Position numbers and translations under genes: made by a program. A DNA stretch of 64,000 bases from contig JACGCK010000049.1 in the NCBI GenBank assembly GCA_014925825.1, forward strand, positions 62,001 through 126,000, read 5' to 3'. Positions 1 to 12,267 of this stretch are shown piece after piece. Source of the DNA: Pholiota molesta (Eukaryota; Basidiomycota; Agaricomycetes; Agaricales; Strophariaceae). Every line of letters starts with the position of its first letter. The first letter of the stretch is position 1. The notes below the pieces were generated by a model. That model was not told the origin of the DNA. It was given only the letters and a program-made list of their open reading frames with translations, and did not search any database.

Positions 1-1125
1 TGATCCAGAGCCGATTGAGTGAGTGCTCTTCTACTCGATTCCAGTCTCTTGATTTCAAAAAACTATACAACTCCGAACTAAATAGCGAATATAGCGATGA
101 CAATTGGGCCAAGTAAGAGTATATCATCAGTCTTCCACATCTGACTATTTATTCTACAACCCGTAGCTTTACTGAGGCTCGCAGTAGAAACAATCGACCC
201 ACGGCGGCAGTTGGTGGCCTTGCAGGAGGCGCAGGACAGAGTACTAAGAAATGAATCATCATCGCCTTGCTTGCATCTTGCCTAATGAAATAAGTAGTTC
301 TTCTCGCATCTCTCCAGCATGCCATTGGTATCTCGTCAGATAAGGTCCCTGTACTACTCGATTAACGACGTCTATATCGATGGTTCTGTGTTTCATGATC
401 TGCACATTATTCCGGGTCGCCTGTGTTATGTGATCTGCAATAGCTAACGACGGGCGGACAAGGAGTAAATAATTATTTATAGGCGATCCCCAACCACATC
501 TACCCACATTCCATCCATATGGATAACTTCTTTTGATCTAATCAGCATATGCTCTTGTGTCGCACCAGGGCATTGAGGACCGGATTATCTTCTCATGAGG
601 TTTTCTGGCGATGAACCTGAAGCTTCTTCGGCAGCAGTCAGATTCTCTGAGAGAATAAGGCTTGCATAAAGTAGCAACGGCGTTTGATACACTCGATTTG
701 GTCCAGTGGGTCTGGTATCGGAAGTCCGTAATGCAAGAGAGTATCCTATTGGGCAACATTCATGGACATTGGGAACTTTCTGAGTCAAGTTGGAGCACCC
801 GTGATCTTGATGTGTATCACAGTCGTTGTGCCTATAGATTATAGTATAAACCTTACTTATAACCTATTAATTTATCTCCATAAAACTCCAGGCGATGTGA
901 AATGGTTGTTCCTGTCTGCGGTGATGGTGATAGAGCTACTTACCAGCAAGATCAGAAACAGCAGTCAAACGGTCACGTTCGTCAAAAGCGCGTTGAAGAG
1001 TGAGCAGCTCGAGCACTTGTCAACCCAATTTTCTTTTTTGTGAGCAAGTCTTCTGCTGGTCGACTTCTTCTGCATATGGTGACGGATGTCCATCGTGGGG
1101 CTAGGTCAGTCATGTAACATTATTA
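1..1125. other. Left-edge region without an assigned gene
   Basis: This is probably the continuation of the STE11-like gene toward its kinase domain. A minus-strand open stretch at 507-259, containing VVQGPYLTRYQWHAGEMREE, looks coding-like but I do not recognise it. No kinase motif was seen. Confidence 0.3.
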
Positions 1126-2038
1126 TCAAACTCCGGCCGATTGCCTCGAGGACTGTGCGGATATTATTGAGCAAACCTGAAACAGGAGGCATTCGACTCC
1201 TCGAAATGTACTTACTCGCATATGTAGGCAGATTTCATGGACGCCGGCGAGCTGGCGTGGGCTTGATAACGTATGTATATACATCGTGAGTCTAACCTGG
1301 ATATTGTACAACACTGATATAGAAGAGGATGCTGTTAATTTACAAATGATACTGACGCATTTGATTGTACAGAGTGGGAAGTCGTATACGGTCGTATCGC
1401 GGCGCGAATAAGTCATGGGCTTCTCAAGACCTGGTCGGCCTTTCAGCATAGTAAAATAGAAACAGTCGTGCGAGCTGATTGCGTTCTTCAATTGTAAAAG
1501 CGCAGGCGGCAGGCGTGAGTTTGATGAAATTCGGACAAATGAGCTAAGTGAAGCTTCGTAGTTTTGATCACCACTTGACGTTCCTATCAGCCGTGGCCTT
1601 GATGATTTCTCAGTGGAGTGATCTGTAATCCGGAGAAGCCAATTCACACTCACTGGAAAGCCTTGGCTCGTGAAACTTGAGTCAGATGGTAGAGGTTGGT
1701 TTGGTGACGTTGACACGAAGAATTTGAGGGAACCAGAGGGGTCGCCACTTTCCCGACAATGAGTAAACAGCCGTACATCGCTCATTGCTCCTCCCAACGC
1801 GTACTTTCCTACTTCGGATGGGTAAATTGAGAAATATCCATGTAATCGTTGAGGAATAGAAAGCTATAGTCGCATGTTGATATAAGTCTACCGAGACTTC
1901 GCGCAAGAGAAGCTTACTTTTAGCAGAATATGGCGGCGAATCCAAGTCCCATCCGGAGCCCCAGAGACATCGACTACGCGATACTGTTCGCCATCAGTGC
2001 TGACGACTAGACGAACGACAGAGAGTGGCTGGGGAGGC
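1126..2038 (-). CDS. STE11: STE11-type MAPKKK, Ras-binding-domain exons (partial)
   Basis: Two adjacent minus-strand exons are clear. The first, 2038-1918, encodes VVRLVVSTDGEQYRVVDVSG and ends at a GTAAGC donor. The second starts at 1863 after CTATAG and encodes YFSIYPSEVGKYALGGAMSD, then a stretch containing RESGDPSGSLKFFVS. Joined in phase 0, they resemble the Byr2/Ste11-type Ras-binding domain at the N-terminus of fungal MAPKKKs, which acts in the pheromone and filamentation MAP-kinase pathway. Downstream sequence to about 1126 reads as a serine-rich linker with less certain introns. I see no kinase domain in 1-1125, so the catalytic half is presumably beyond the left edge. The start codon was not located; more 5' exons probably lie between 2040 and 2900. 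The family call rests on the RBD motif alone. Confidence 0.6.
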
Positions 2039-4295
2039 CTATTACAGAAACAACACAGACGACCCAGAGACTGGTCAGATACAAGGCAGTCGGATGAAAG
2101 CCTCCTAAGAAACTCACATTGCAGAGATAGTGAAAGGGGTGGTAGTCGGGAAATCTCGTTTAAAAGTTGATCATTTACTGACCTTTTGTACCTAACCACC
2201 GTCCATAAGTAAATCCGGTCAGCAAATTTATGATGAATCATGATCATGCATGTATGAGCCGTTTTATTCTTCCCATCAAATCTACGGTCCAAACACCACA
2301 AATCGGTGCATATGCCCATTGATTGGACGGCTGGCTCTTTGAATATGTCAATTAGATCCTGCATCATTGAATTAGATAGGGCTGGGTCTATAGATATCCT
2401 TGGATATCTCAGCAGCTCAGAACCCTGCACGTTTGATGGAAATCATATCCATTCCTCAGCACCTCGAGGCCCTAGCAGCGTGGACTCGAAATCCGCGCAT
2501 TCTAGTTTCAAGCTCTAGCCAAGTTCGTTGACAGTAACGGATGAGTGTAAGTATTTTCATTGCCAGTTTAAAACCCGTTTCTTTCCTAACGATCCTTGGA
2601 GTTCGGATTCGAATTCCGGACAGACGCTTGGAGAAAGAATTCTTATGTCCGTCTTGATGAACGTCAATGTCGAAGTTTGGGTGGTGCGGCGTGTGCGCCG
2701 TATTCAGCAAGAAATAGAAAGAAGTGGGTGAAGGCAACCCACCTTCGGAGGTTGTTCCAAAAAGGACAAAAATGATCTGGCCTAAAGAGGTAAGTAGGAA
2801 TCGCCTGATCCTTTTCCTTCCTTTGCAGAATCCTCCACTGCTTTCCGTACCCAGCATCATCGGTATGACCTCCCTTTTTGACAGTTATCCCAAAGTATAA
2901 CGCCACTGGGATTAGTGCAGTAATTACTCGGACTTACCATCTTACTACCGCGTTGTCTTCGTCTCGATAATTGAATTTTGTCTTGGTCTTTTCGACTATC
3001 TTTGCGGACATGGGACTTATGCATTCTTATATAGCCTGGACGATCGACGTGATTAGTCGCTGTTCATTTTGGCGTATTTACGCTTCATATAGAAGGAAAG
3101 GGAGGCGAAAATTTAACCTTTGATATAGGTGCAACTGTTACAGTAGTAAGTACTTAATATCTTTACTATTGAATCTAAATTCGGGAATGCGCTACGCCGC
3201 GTCCCATACGCCGTGTGTATTCTTCATTCCGAATCATATTAACTGACAGTCACTCACACTCCAATTGTTGCATCTCGATGGGAAAATCCAATCTTGGAGG
3301 AGGCATGCCTTGATTACCCCGCAGATTACATCTTGTAGCAGGCGAAGCGATTCGGAGAAGTGCCAGTGGCTCATGATGCACGATGTATTCTGATCAGAAT
3401 ATTATAAGCATGCTACATACTACTCATTAGCTCTTCGAATACACAGCCTTTCCGAAGACTATTGCCATATAATATCAAGGCCAATCCTCCTGACGAAACT
3501 CTCCTGAGACGTCCGAACAGACATAATATCGTCAGCTCGGACCAACGGTTCGATGGTCTTTTTTTTCGGAATTCGACCACTAGATATCAAATCATACCTG
3601 GCTCCTATAGAATGTCTCAGGCCCTGCCAAAATCCGCCTCTCGAATTTGCTCTTCGTCATGTTTCTTCGATGTTTCAGAAAATTCAAGCATTCATTCACA
3701 ATGGGGTTACTCCGGCAGCCATCCGTGCCACTGATTCCCTGACCGAAGGATTCATGTTAGTTAGCCGGCCACCACGACCAAAAATCCGTCGGTATGTGCC
3801 CCTGCGTAACTCTTGAACTCCTCTTCGATTAAGCGAGTCGACTGCTTTATGGGCCTTGGTGGCCCGTGGCAGGCAGGCACCAGCAGCCGCAAATGCCTTC
3901 AAGCATCCGTCGCCACTGGCTGTCTCTTACCGGCGTCTGAGTTTAATTCGCCATATAGTTCTATCTTCTGATCTGTTTTTCTAGCAGATCAAGCAAATGG
4001 AGCATGCATTTCTCAAAGCAAGGAAGGCGAAAGACTCACCGCCCGAATCAGCACCGAATTGGTGTCACACAAAATTAAATCTGCATCATTGTAGCTATAG
4101 TTGACCATTGGTCGGATGGATTCATGATGCTAAAGCTCCCATATCCATGTCAGCTAAAGCGGATCCCGCTCTATATCAAACTCTGTTCTAGAATAAAGAA
4201 GCTGACCAGGGTGAATCATTAGAGATTATCTTTGCGTTTCTTTGTCAGAAACTGACGAATACTACACGTGAAGAGACCACAGGTCACGTTGAAGG
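2039..4295. other. Intergenic or unresolved 5' region of STE11
   Basis: Only short overlapping open frames occur here. Nothing is recognisable. Part of it (2040-2900, minus strand) may hold upstream exons of the STE11-like gene. A CACGTG E-box lies at 4265-4270, just upstream of the peroxiredoxin. Confidence 0.3.
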
Positions 4296-5214
4296 ATGGT
4301 ATTTCTTGGCTACATTCCCGATTCCGGTTCTTCATCTTTCTCCCCCGTCTTTACTGGACACGACACCACTGCACGCATAAATGTCACTCTCCGCGGCGAT
4401 ACCATCCCTGAGGGCACGTTCACCTACGTACCTTACAGTCCTGCGCTTGAGGACGGAGTGCGTGTCAGATTCTAATCTAATCGAGAATACGTTCGGCTGA
4501 TCACTGGGGTATCTCAGCTTGCGTGCGGAATGCGTATGTAAACTTCGAAAATGATGTATCATGAAACACTTTATAATCTTGATACTAGCCACGGCGCTTT
4601 CCACAAACGACTGGAAGGGGAAGAAAGTCGTCCTCTTCGCCGTTCCCGGAGCCTTCACCGTGAGTGTCTGCGCTGGAATCACACGAGAAGCGGCGATGTG
4701 GCTGATCATTCACTGGTTATGGTTCGCGATATTTTAGCCCACCTGCCATGTGAACCATTTGCCCCCTTACATCAAGAGTACGATGAGTTCAAGGCCAAGG
4801 GCGTCGATGTGATTGCTGTCATCGCCGCCAACGACCCCTTCGTCATGAGCGGATGGGCCCGCGTTGAAGGTCTCAAAGACAAGGTAAAGTTATTTCCATA
4901 AATATATATGCTCCCGAAATAAATACTGACCCTGAGTCTCGCATTTGGCAATTCATAGATCATTGCCTCTCTGACACCGACGCTAAATGGTCCAAGCAGA
5001 TAGGTCAAGTTTTGGATCTCTCTGCCAAGGGCTTGGGTATCCGCACTGGTCGCTACGCTATCATCATCGATGACCTTGTCGTCAAATACATTGGCGTAAG
5101 GATGTTCTCCTAATGCTTGAAGAGCTGCTGACTCAGAATCTTTTGATTCCATAGGTTGAGCCTGCTGCTGGTGTCACGGTCTCCGGTGCTGAAAATATTC
5201 TCTCCCAGTTGTAG
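4296..5214 (+). CDS. Peroxiredoxin, PMP20/Asp f 3 type (Prx5 subfamily)
   Basis: Thiol peroxidase that reduces H2O2 and alkyl hydroperoxides, often peroxisomal in fungi. Six exons are inferred: 4296-4457, 4518-4533 (a 16-nt exon), 4589-4659, 4738-4883, 4959-5095 and 5155-5214. They give GDTIPEGTFTYVPYSP, LACGMPTALSTNDWKGKKVV, VLFAVPGAFTPTCH with the peroxidatic Cys, DEFKAKGVDVIAVIAANDPF, DTDAKWSKQIGQVLDLS and the C-terminal GVEPAAGVTVSGAENILSQL. The reading frame slips twice: near 4775 (ATCAAGAG where one more base is needed) and near 4966 (GCCTCTC where GCCCTCTC is needed). Both are single missing bases and are likely assembly errors. The ATG at 4296 is in frame but adds about 28 residues before the usual N-terminus, so the true start is uncertain. 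Confidence 0.85.
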
Positions 5215-5710
5215 GATGATGGATTGTGAACGAACACAATCATTATCTTATCATTATAACCCCGAAAGTGGATGGCAGAAATGATGGTAAACCCCAATCA
5301 ATGTAATATACTAGAAATCCACGAGAAATAGATGAAATACAATCCTTGAGTGAATATTCGTAAGGACATGCAGTCGTAATGGAGTACACAGCGAAAACAA
5401 TGAAGCAGTTAAAGGAAAGATATAGGAAAAGATACAATAGTAAACGTGAAGTGATGAGCTCCTATGATGCCCACGGATTGTCATGATCGGGAATATCATA
5501 ATGTGTTGTCTGTACGCGGGCATGCACCGGTGGTGTAGTGCTTCTTGCGATAACACCCTCACCTCTACCTCGTGTGCCCACTCAGATGATTGCCTGGGAG
5601 TGTATGTATATCTTTCGTCGTCTTCGCGATCTTCCTGGTCCTCATCCCCAAGGGTATCCGCATCTGTTCCCCAAGATCTACGCGTTGCGAATCACCACCA
5701 CCCCCTGCGT

Positions 5711-8217
5711 CTACCTCCACCTCCCGGCGACGTGTTCCCCATCTTCTTCGTCACGCACAAACCCTCGGCGGTAAACCTTGCGTAACCCTGAGCCTCGCGT
5801 CGATGGCTCGCCCTTCCGCCTTTCACGTGTCTGTTCTTCCTCCATAGCGTGCGGGTCCTCTACGACCAGGTCGACAGCGTCAGGAGGAAGCACGGGCGAG
5901 CCTCCGCCCTGTACTGTCCGCGAATTACTGCGCGAAAGCACAGGCGGCGAGAGCCACCCGTGGCGGTTCGCTGGACTGCTGCCGCTTCCGCTCCCAGAGG
6001 CCGAACTAGAGAGCCCCGGGGAGGATGACGGTGTATGTCGATTCGAACGCTGCACATATCGTACTTGTGGGGATTGCGTGTTGGATCCTGCGCTTTTTCG
6101 GGAGTTCGTGTAGCGAAGATTCAAATCCCTAGGATCCGCGGAGACGACGTTGCGATCTTGCTCGTGGTCGATTATATTGCCGCTGCGGTTGTCGTAGAAC
6201 CTCTCCGACGTCATTCGGCTCCCCATACGCGTCCGCGAATGAGAGCGATGACCGCTGTCACCAACGGCACCGTAGCCCTCCCAGGCTGGGCGGTTTCGTT
6301 TCTGGATCGCTACCTGGCCCTTTGCTCCTCGGAGGGGGGAAAACCATGCTCCCCGTTCATCACGCAACACACGTTCTTCTTCGTCCCAAATAACGGTTCG
6401 TGCAGATTCTGAGCTGACATCAATACACGGATAGTTATAGTCGCCAAACAAGTATTGCCTGCTATGTGCGAATAGCTCTTCGTCCGCATCCTCGAGGTCT
6501 CCGAATGGCAACCCATAGCCGTCAGATAGATCATCATCGCCATCGTCGTCCCAGATCGTGTCTTCCGAGTCGGCTTGCATATCAGGTGCTAGATGGACGA
6601 CATCTTCGGCTTCCTGTGAGAGTAGAGGTGCGCGAACGTCCTCTGTTTGATCATCACCGGCAAACTTTCTGATAACCTTGTTCACTGCGCGTTCAGTTCG
6701 CCCAGCGGGTCGTGTATCATCCGTGGTTTTGGGGAGCCAGTATTTTCCTTGCCCACCCCTGCTATACCGAAGCCCGGCACGGATGCGGCGGTCACGGCCA
6801 GCCCCTTGGTGCATAAAACCCTCTGCGGGCTCGAATTCTCTGTAGTCCATGCCTTCGCCACGCAGCGTAGTCTTCGAATCTTCGATGACGTCTAAGGCCC
6901 CAAAAGCATCCCGGAATGCGTAGTACATAGGCATACGTGCGACGAATGTATGCATTGGATCGATGAAGTCCTTGTAGGAAAAGCATACATATGGGCGAAA
7001 GCAAAGAATGGCATCTCCATGCAGATGAGCAAGTCGTTCATCCGACGGATACGTTCTCTGGATCAGTATAGGGCCCAAGCCTTGTGATGACATGTGTGGC
7101 AACCAAGGTGGAAATCAGGACAGATTGCCAGAATGAAAAGAACAAGATCCTTTGACGCAAAGAAACTTGGGCACAGGGCTGCAAAATATCATGAGTTATA
7201 TACATAAACCTATATGAAGTGTTACTTACCGAAAAGGTTTCAAGTCGTCGTTGACGCAAATCCAAAAAATAGCCAGACAATACAAGCTCAGGCAAATGCT
7301 GACGTTGTAGACGATACTGACGTATAGATACCCAGAATTGGCGCGAAAATCACCTTCGTTGAATTTACCAACCGCCTTGAGAATCATCGTTACTGCGGCA
7401 AGCACAGGTTTGACCTGGACATACTCTAATACATGGTAAGCATTATAAGTCTATACAAATCTCTCTCGACTTACGAAGGATACCTCGTTTCAAAAAGAGG
7501 AAGGTATACGGATCGCTGACGTCAATTTCTCGTTTGAATAGGCTGACAGGAAACGGAGGTTCTTTGGGCGGTCGACCATGTAGTAAAATGAGAAGAGAGC
7601 GTTCGCCCCCCAAGTATGATAGGAGAAGGAGGAAGAAGCAGTAAATGACAAAGGCCTAAAATTTTCGGTCAGTCGTTGCATAAAGGAGAAATTATCGAGG
7701 CGTGTCAAATCCAAAGGTCTAGAGTATCAACAGAACTCTGCAATACACGGTTGGGATAAGGCAGCCACCTGGATATGGACACCCACAATCAAGTGTGCAA
7801 GAGAGGAAAATTCCATCGAAACCCACCTCGTAAATGTCCCTAATTGCATCTATGAAGAATGCAGCTTCGACCGAAAAAAGAGATATGAGGGAGGCTATCG
7901 CGTAAAGCGGTACCATGACCATGATTCGCACAACCATGCTATTAGGATTGTTTCAGCACTGGATGCATTGTAACATTGGGCAGAGCTTACCGTTGCAGGG
8001 CAGGTTTGCGGTAGTTTCTGAGTTGGAGAAGGATGGATACAGTAGACACCAAGACAGCAACGACTGCAGACGCGCCCGCCATAACCAGCAGAGGAGTCGG
8101 CAGCCTTGAACCTGCGCCGGAATCGTTCGCCATTGTCGCCAGTTCGTCTATGGTTGGGACTCCAGCAGCCAACGAAGAGAATGGTAGACTCCCCAGTTTT
8201 ACTTCATATCCTGTCAT
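5711..8217 (-). CDS. OST-alpha/TMEM184 (DUF300) family membrane protein
   Basis: Multi-pass membrane protein of the organic solute transporter alpha/TMEM184 family; the fungal role is poorly known. Exons (minus): about 8217-7991, 7938-7827, 7655-7475, 7425-7230, then from about 7190 to 5711. They encode TM segments such as LVMAGASAVVAVLVSTVSIL and FVIYCFFLLLLSYLGGERS, the LFKREIDVSDPYTFLFLKRG loop, and the signature AFSYKDFIDP...ARMPMYYAFRDAFG followed by DSKTTLRGEGMDYREFEP. A long acidic and serine-rich cytosolic tail follows, including WDEEERVLRDERGAWFSPLR. The fifth exon needs three single-base restorations (near 7150, 7040 and 6980), all in short homopolymers. The start could be 8217 (MTGYEVKLG) or 8133 (MANDSGAG). 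Confidence 0.85.
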
Positions 8218-9713
8218 TGTCGACCTGATATGCGAAAACTTAGCGATTCCGAACGCTGCGGATGCCGTCTTCGTTGGCGCGGATGGTGGTCTCTGATAAT
8301 GACGACTTTTCCAAAACAGGTACTTAGAACACAAGTATATATCACGTGCTCTTTCGCGTAACAACTCAAAAGTCAGAATCAAGTCAGAACTTGGGTCAGA
8401 AGTTCAAGTTAGGACTGCCCTGGAGACCAACTCAAGCTCAAGACTGGACATCAAGCGGCTGCTGAGCGGCTGTTTGCCCATCTCGAATTTTTAGGGCCGA
8501 TTGTGTGCAGAAAGTCTTTAATTTTGTCTGACATTGCAATGATCCATCTACTTAAATACAATGTAAGTAAATACTAGATTTTTTTGATATCATGATGAGA
8601 ACGTCGAACAATGGGAATAAGGGCATAGATGCATGAGCTACTTGACACGCATACGGTTAAACTTGTCGGAGTCTACTATTTAAACAGGAATTATTCTATA
8701 ATTCCGTCCAAATTCCCAGTTCGGCAGCAAGTTCAATTTATCTTCTCACTACGAGTGACATTTGATTGCTAAGAACTTTCGAAGTCTGAACGCCATGTTC
8801 TGCAGAATAATGGCTCAAAGCCCATGTTGCCCGGTATATGTATTATCACATAGAACAGAAATTTACAGCTCTATCTAAGTTTACATTTCTCCTGGCGGTC
8901 TATGCCCCATTTTATTGACAGCAAAATATCTACCTCCGCATTGATTCCAATCCCAGTTCAACGCTTTTAGAGATCGAAACGTAGCAGCTGTGATGGAACA
9001 TCAGGAATTGAAGGTACTTATCTTGTGCCCCAATTGAAAGACCTTCGCGTTGCTATCAACTCCGGAGTCCCACCGGTGACATGTCTTATAGTTGTCAGTA
9101 CTTGTAAGTCATTAAATGCAGTCGCGGTCTCTTCAGAATCTCCGATGTCCTTGTCAGTGTGATTCTATGGCCAATGACGTTCTAATCATACCTATCGCGG
9201 CAACGGAATACCAGAAAACATATCTAGTTATGGTCGATCATGTCAACGCAATGTCAATTTACTCTCACCAAGCCTTCACCTGGGCCCCACGCCGCGATGC
9301 CGTGCGAAAATATCCTCATGGGCGCCTAATGGTCCTGTTCTGAAAAGTACCGTTCCAACTAATCAACTAAGGACGAAAGTGTTGGAACCAATAGGATTAC
9401 TGTCTGTCCTCTCACTTTTGGTGAAAAAAAAACCTCACTTTCGTGCCAAGTCCTCTCGCATGCAACTGTCAAAAACTTGTTATTAATGGTCAAGTTTGAC
9501 GCCCAGCCGTCCGGAGAATTTCTGACATTTCTAATGCAGGCACAAATCCGTCATAAATCTCCCAGACTCCAATGTAACTTGAGCGATAAGAAATACACGC
9601 GTTCAATGGAAACTGTAAATCCTGTATACAATTACAAACTCCACGCTTGAAAAAGCATGCTGCAGCGCATACTTAAATCCCCATCCTCTACTCCTTTAAC
9701 CCTCGAAAATAAT
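8218..9713. other. Intergenic region; part duplicated near 11.8 kb
   Basis: No gene is recognised. The stretch around 9308-9345 and 9480-9650 resembles 11797-12230, upstream of the second DUF4436-like gene. This suggests the duplicated unit includes the promoter. A 75-codon open frame at 9116-9343 has no recognisable motif. Confidence 0.4.
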
Positions 9714-11443
9714 ATGGACGATAATACTTCAGGCCATCGTATGTCCCACCAGCAATACGCCAGTGAAATTGAAGAAACAAAGCTCCCAATATCCCCAAAC
9801 CAACCCCAGATTCCGTTTCTCTCCAAAAACTCCCCTCCCAAATATCCAGATATTGTACACCACCGCAAAACTTTGCGGTGGTGGATCATATGCTGCTTTA
9901 CATTCCTCGTTTTGTCGCCGCTCACCTCCGTCCTCCTTGGAGTTAATCTTCATACTAAGGACTTCTTCTATACACCTGACCCTCACAATCCTGTTTTCAC
10001 CGGGAGGACATTACTCTTGGAGGCCGTTCTTGTCAGTGCGGACCCAACGATGTCTATTATGTCGTTCGATTGGTCAATACTGAGCGAAGGCCCTAATTCA
10101 CCTTGCACTCCTACAAACGTCGATCAGTGTACTGATGTCAACATATTTTTCGACAAGTAAGATTTTCATCTGGTTTAAGGACACTCTTTTCTAACATGAA
10201 TTCTCATAGTAATTTGTTGGCGGAAACGGACTCGAGCATGCGTACAAGTGACCCCCCGACCACTCCGCTGTTCCGACACAACGCCACTGCCGCTATCTTG
10301 CAGGATATCAGAGCCAATACTCCAACCTTCCGAACGGATCTGCAATTATTCTCGCCTTTAAACCATGAATCATCCTTAATATTCTACCCTTTCGACGTGT
10401 AAGTAAACTAAACTTGAATTCTTCTCCATGATATATGTACATAATACTCAGCCATATAAAGCTACACCTCAGAAATCTTTATCTTTGCCCAAGATGTGAA
10501 GACCAATAACACGGTGGGAATAACAATCTCCTCGACTCGTGGTATCGCTGTGTATGTCTCCCACCTTTGATTGCATTCGGCAGAGTACGATCTCATAAGT
10601 AAACCCCCCATTGCAGCGGATTTCAAACAAGTGCCATTGATTACCCACAAGTAGACATCCCCGCTGGGTATATCGACATATTTGTAACTCTGCAACGAGG
10701 AAGTCTAATCCGGGCGTTCTGCGTGATCGCCACCATCGCTGTCTGTAAGCTCTTTCTATCTCTCGCCGTCCAGTCTCTGTTTTTAAACTTTTGCCAGGGT
10801 TGATTACATTGGTCCTCCTCCTCCTGATGTTCACCTGCGTAATCTTCGGATTCAGGCAAAGGAGTGAAGTGCTAATTGTACCTGTTGCGACGGTCTTTGC
10901 CTTTACCCAATTGCGAGGGAGTATGCCGGGTGCTCCAGCTGGCTTTGGTATGTGCTTGATTTTATATAAGCATGCCAAAGGAAACTTACAAAAATTGTTA
11001 TATTTTGGGATCTATAGGGACGTCCTAGGCAGTAATTTAGTAAAGATAAGGATTGCAATTTTAAACTATTTTTTTTTCAGATTTTGTCGGATTGTTACCC
11101 TGTCTCGCCTTTTTATCCATCTCGGTAAATTTCTTTCAATCGCAACCGAAAAATCTAATATATAACCTATCATATGTTATATTTCTCTACAGGCTGCTTT
11201 GACGTTAGGAGCATTCATCATTACTGATCCAACTGACAAGCCCCACGCACTGAGCTGGGACATGCTCTGTAAGTCAGACATCAAACTCTTACCCTGTTCC
11301 CCATCTCATTGATTACTGTTCTCGTGACTCTACTGCTATCCGCCCATGAAGATGAAGCGTTTCCGATCTTAAATACCAAACGGGCCCGTGAAATACTTGA
11401 CGAGCAAACCGCCGTGGCATCTGGGCGTAGCAACGGAGCCTAG
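9714..11443 (+). CDS. DUF4436-like integral membrane protein, copy 1
   Basis: Predicted multi-pass membrane protein resembling the DUF4436 family; no known function. Exons: 9714-10156, 10210-10398, 10462-10551, 10617-10744, 10798-10947, a microexon at 11018-11028, 11091-11124, 11203-11268 and a last exon ending at TAG 11441-11443. Landmarks are a cytosolic N-terminus with EIEETKLP, TM1 near ICCFTFLVLSPLTSVLLGV, an extracellular FYPFDVYTSEIFIFAQD, LQRGSLIRAFCVIATIAV, TM segment LITLVLLLLMFTCVIFGFRQ, the AFTQLRGSMPGAPAGFG loop, DFVGLLPCLAFLSIS, and the C-terminal LLLSAHEDEAFPIL. The microexon has 11 nt here against 12 in copy 2, and its donor reads GC. The last exon lacks a visible AG acceptor, so a base may be missing there too. 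It forms a tandem pair with the gene at 12268. Confidence 0.7.
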
Positions 11444-11679
11444 TAGACGTGGTACCCGTGGAATGATCGACTTCGCCCGTTACTGTGCTCTGGAACTCAT
11501 TTCTTGGTTTCGTCTGACAAGTTATACATGTACTTGGACATCATCTACCTTTGACATCCGGATCCTTAGATCTGAGCGTAGTAAATTAATTAAGTATCAC
11601 AATGTGGTTGTTTTGTCCGCCCTATACACGAACACAGCCATTATAACTGTGTAAAAAAAATAGATCTGCAGAGCGCCCG

Positions 11680-11785
11680 CAGACGAATCACCATGCGCAT
11701 TTCCGCTCGTGTTGACGTTTACTGTCGGCGAAGCGTTGCCGTTAGTTTTATTAGCGCTGGATTGTCAGCACCGGAAAGGGCCAGC
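11680..11785 (-). pseudogene. Relic of aspartic protease C-terminus
   Basis: On the minus strand about 100 bp align with the serine/threonine-rich C-terminal tail of the intact aspartic protease (16560-16690). Readable fragments are NPALIK and SPTVNVNTSG, against NPALTK-like and SPTANVNTSSGARG in the intact gene, with small gaps and frame slips. It lies just 3' of DUF4436 copy 1 in the same convergent relation that the intact protease has to copy 2. This marks it as a leftover of a duplicated gene pair. Confidence 0.6.
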
Positions 11786-12267
11786 CAAGTGAAAGTAACG
11801 TGTGAAAATATCCTCGTGGGCGCTTATCAGGCTCTAAGCTCTAAGTAGTAAGTACGTCAAGGGCACTGTTCTGATCGTTCGCTTTGAAGCTTTGTGACTA
11901 ATATTTTGCCCGAGAAATTCGCATGCTGTGACCTCATTTTGGTGAGAATTCTCGTTTTTTCGTGCTCAGCCTTCTATATAGTGGGCGATTGAGGTAAACG
12001 GAACATTTGTTTTTGGTTCCGCATTGACGCCCAGGGTCCGGAGACTCGACCATTTCAACCAATCTTTCTGCCCTCTGACAATCTGATTAAAAATATATTT
12101 CATACTAAGCACCAGGTGACTAGGGGCGATAATAGAACACGCGTTCAATATTCAAATGAAAACCCAAGCTGCGAATCCCATATACAAGTACAAACTCGAC
12201 TGAGAAGTACAAGAGAAGTACACATGCTTAGATATCTACCCTCTTCTTCTTGACCCTCAAAGGCGCT

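Noticed and set aside
1..1125. Kinase domain of the STE11-like gene
   Set aside because: No glycine loop, HRD or DFG motif was found on the minus strand here; it presumably lies outside the window.
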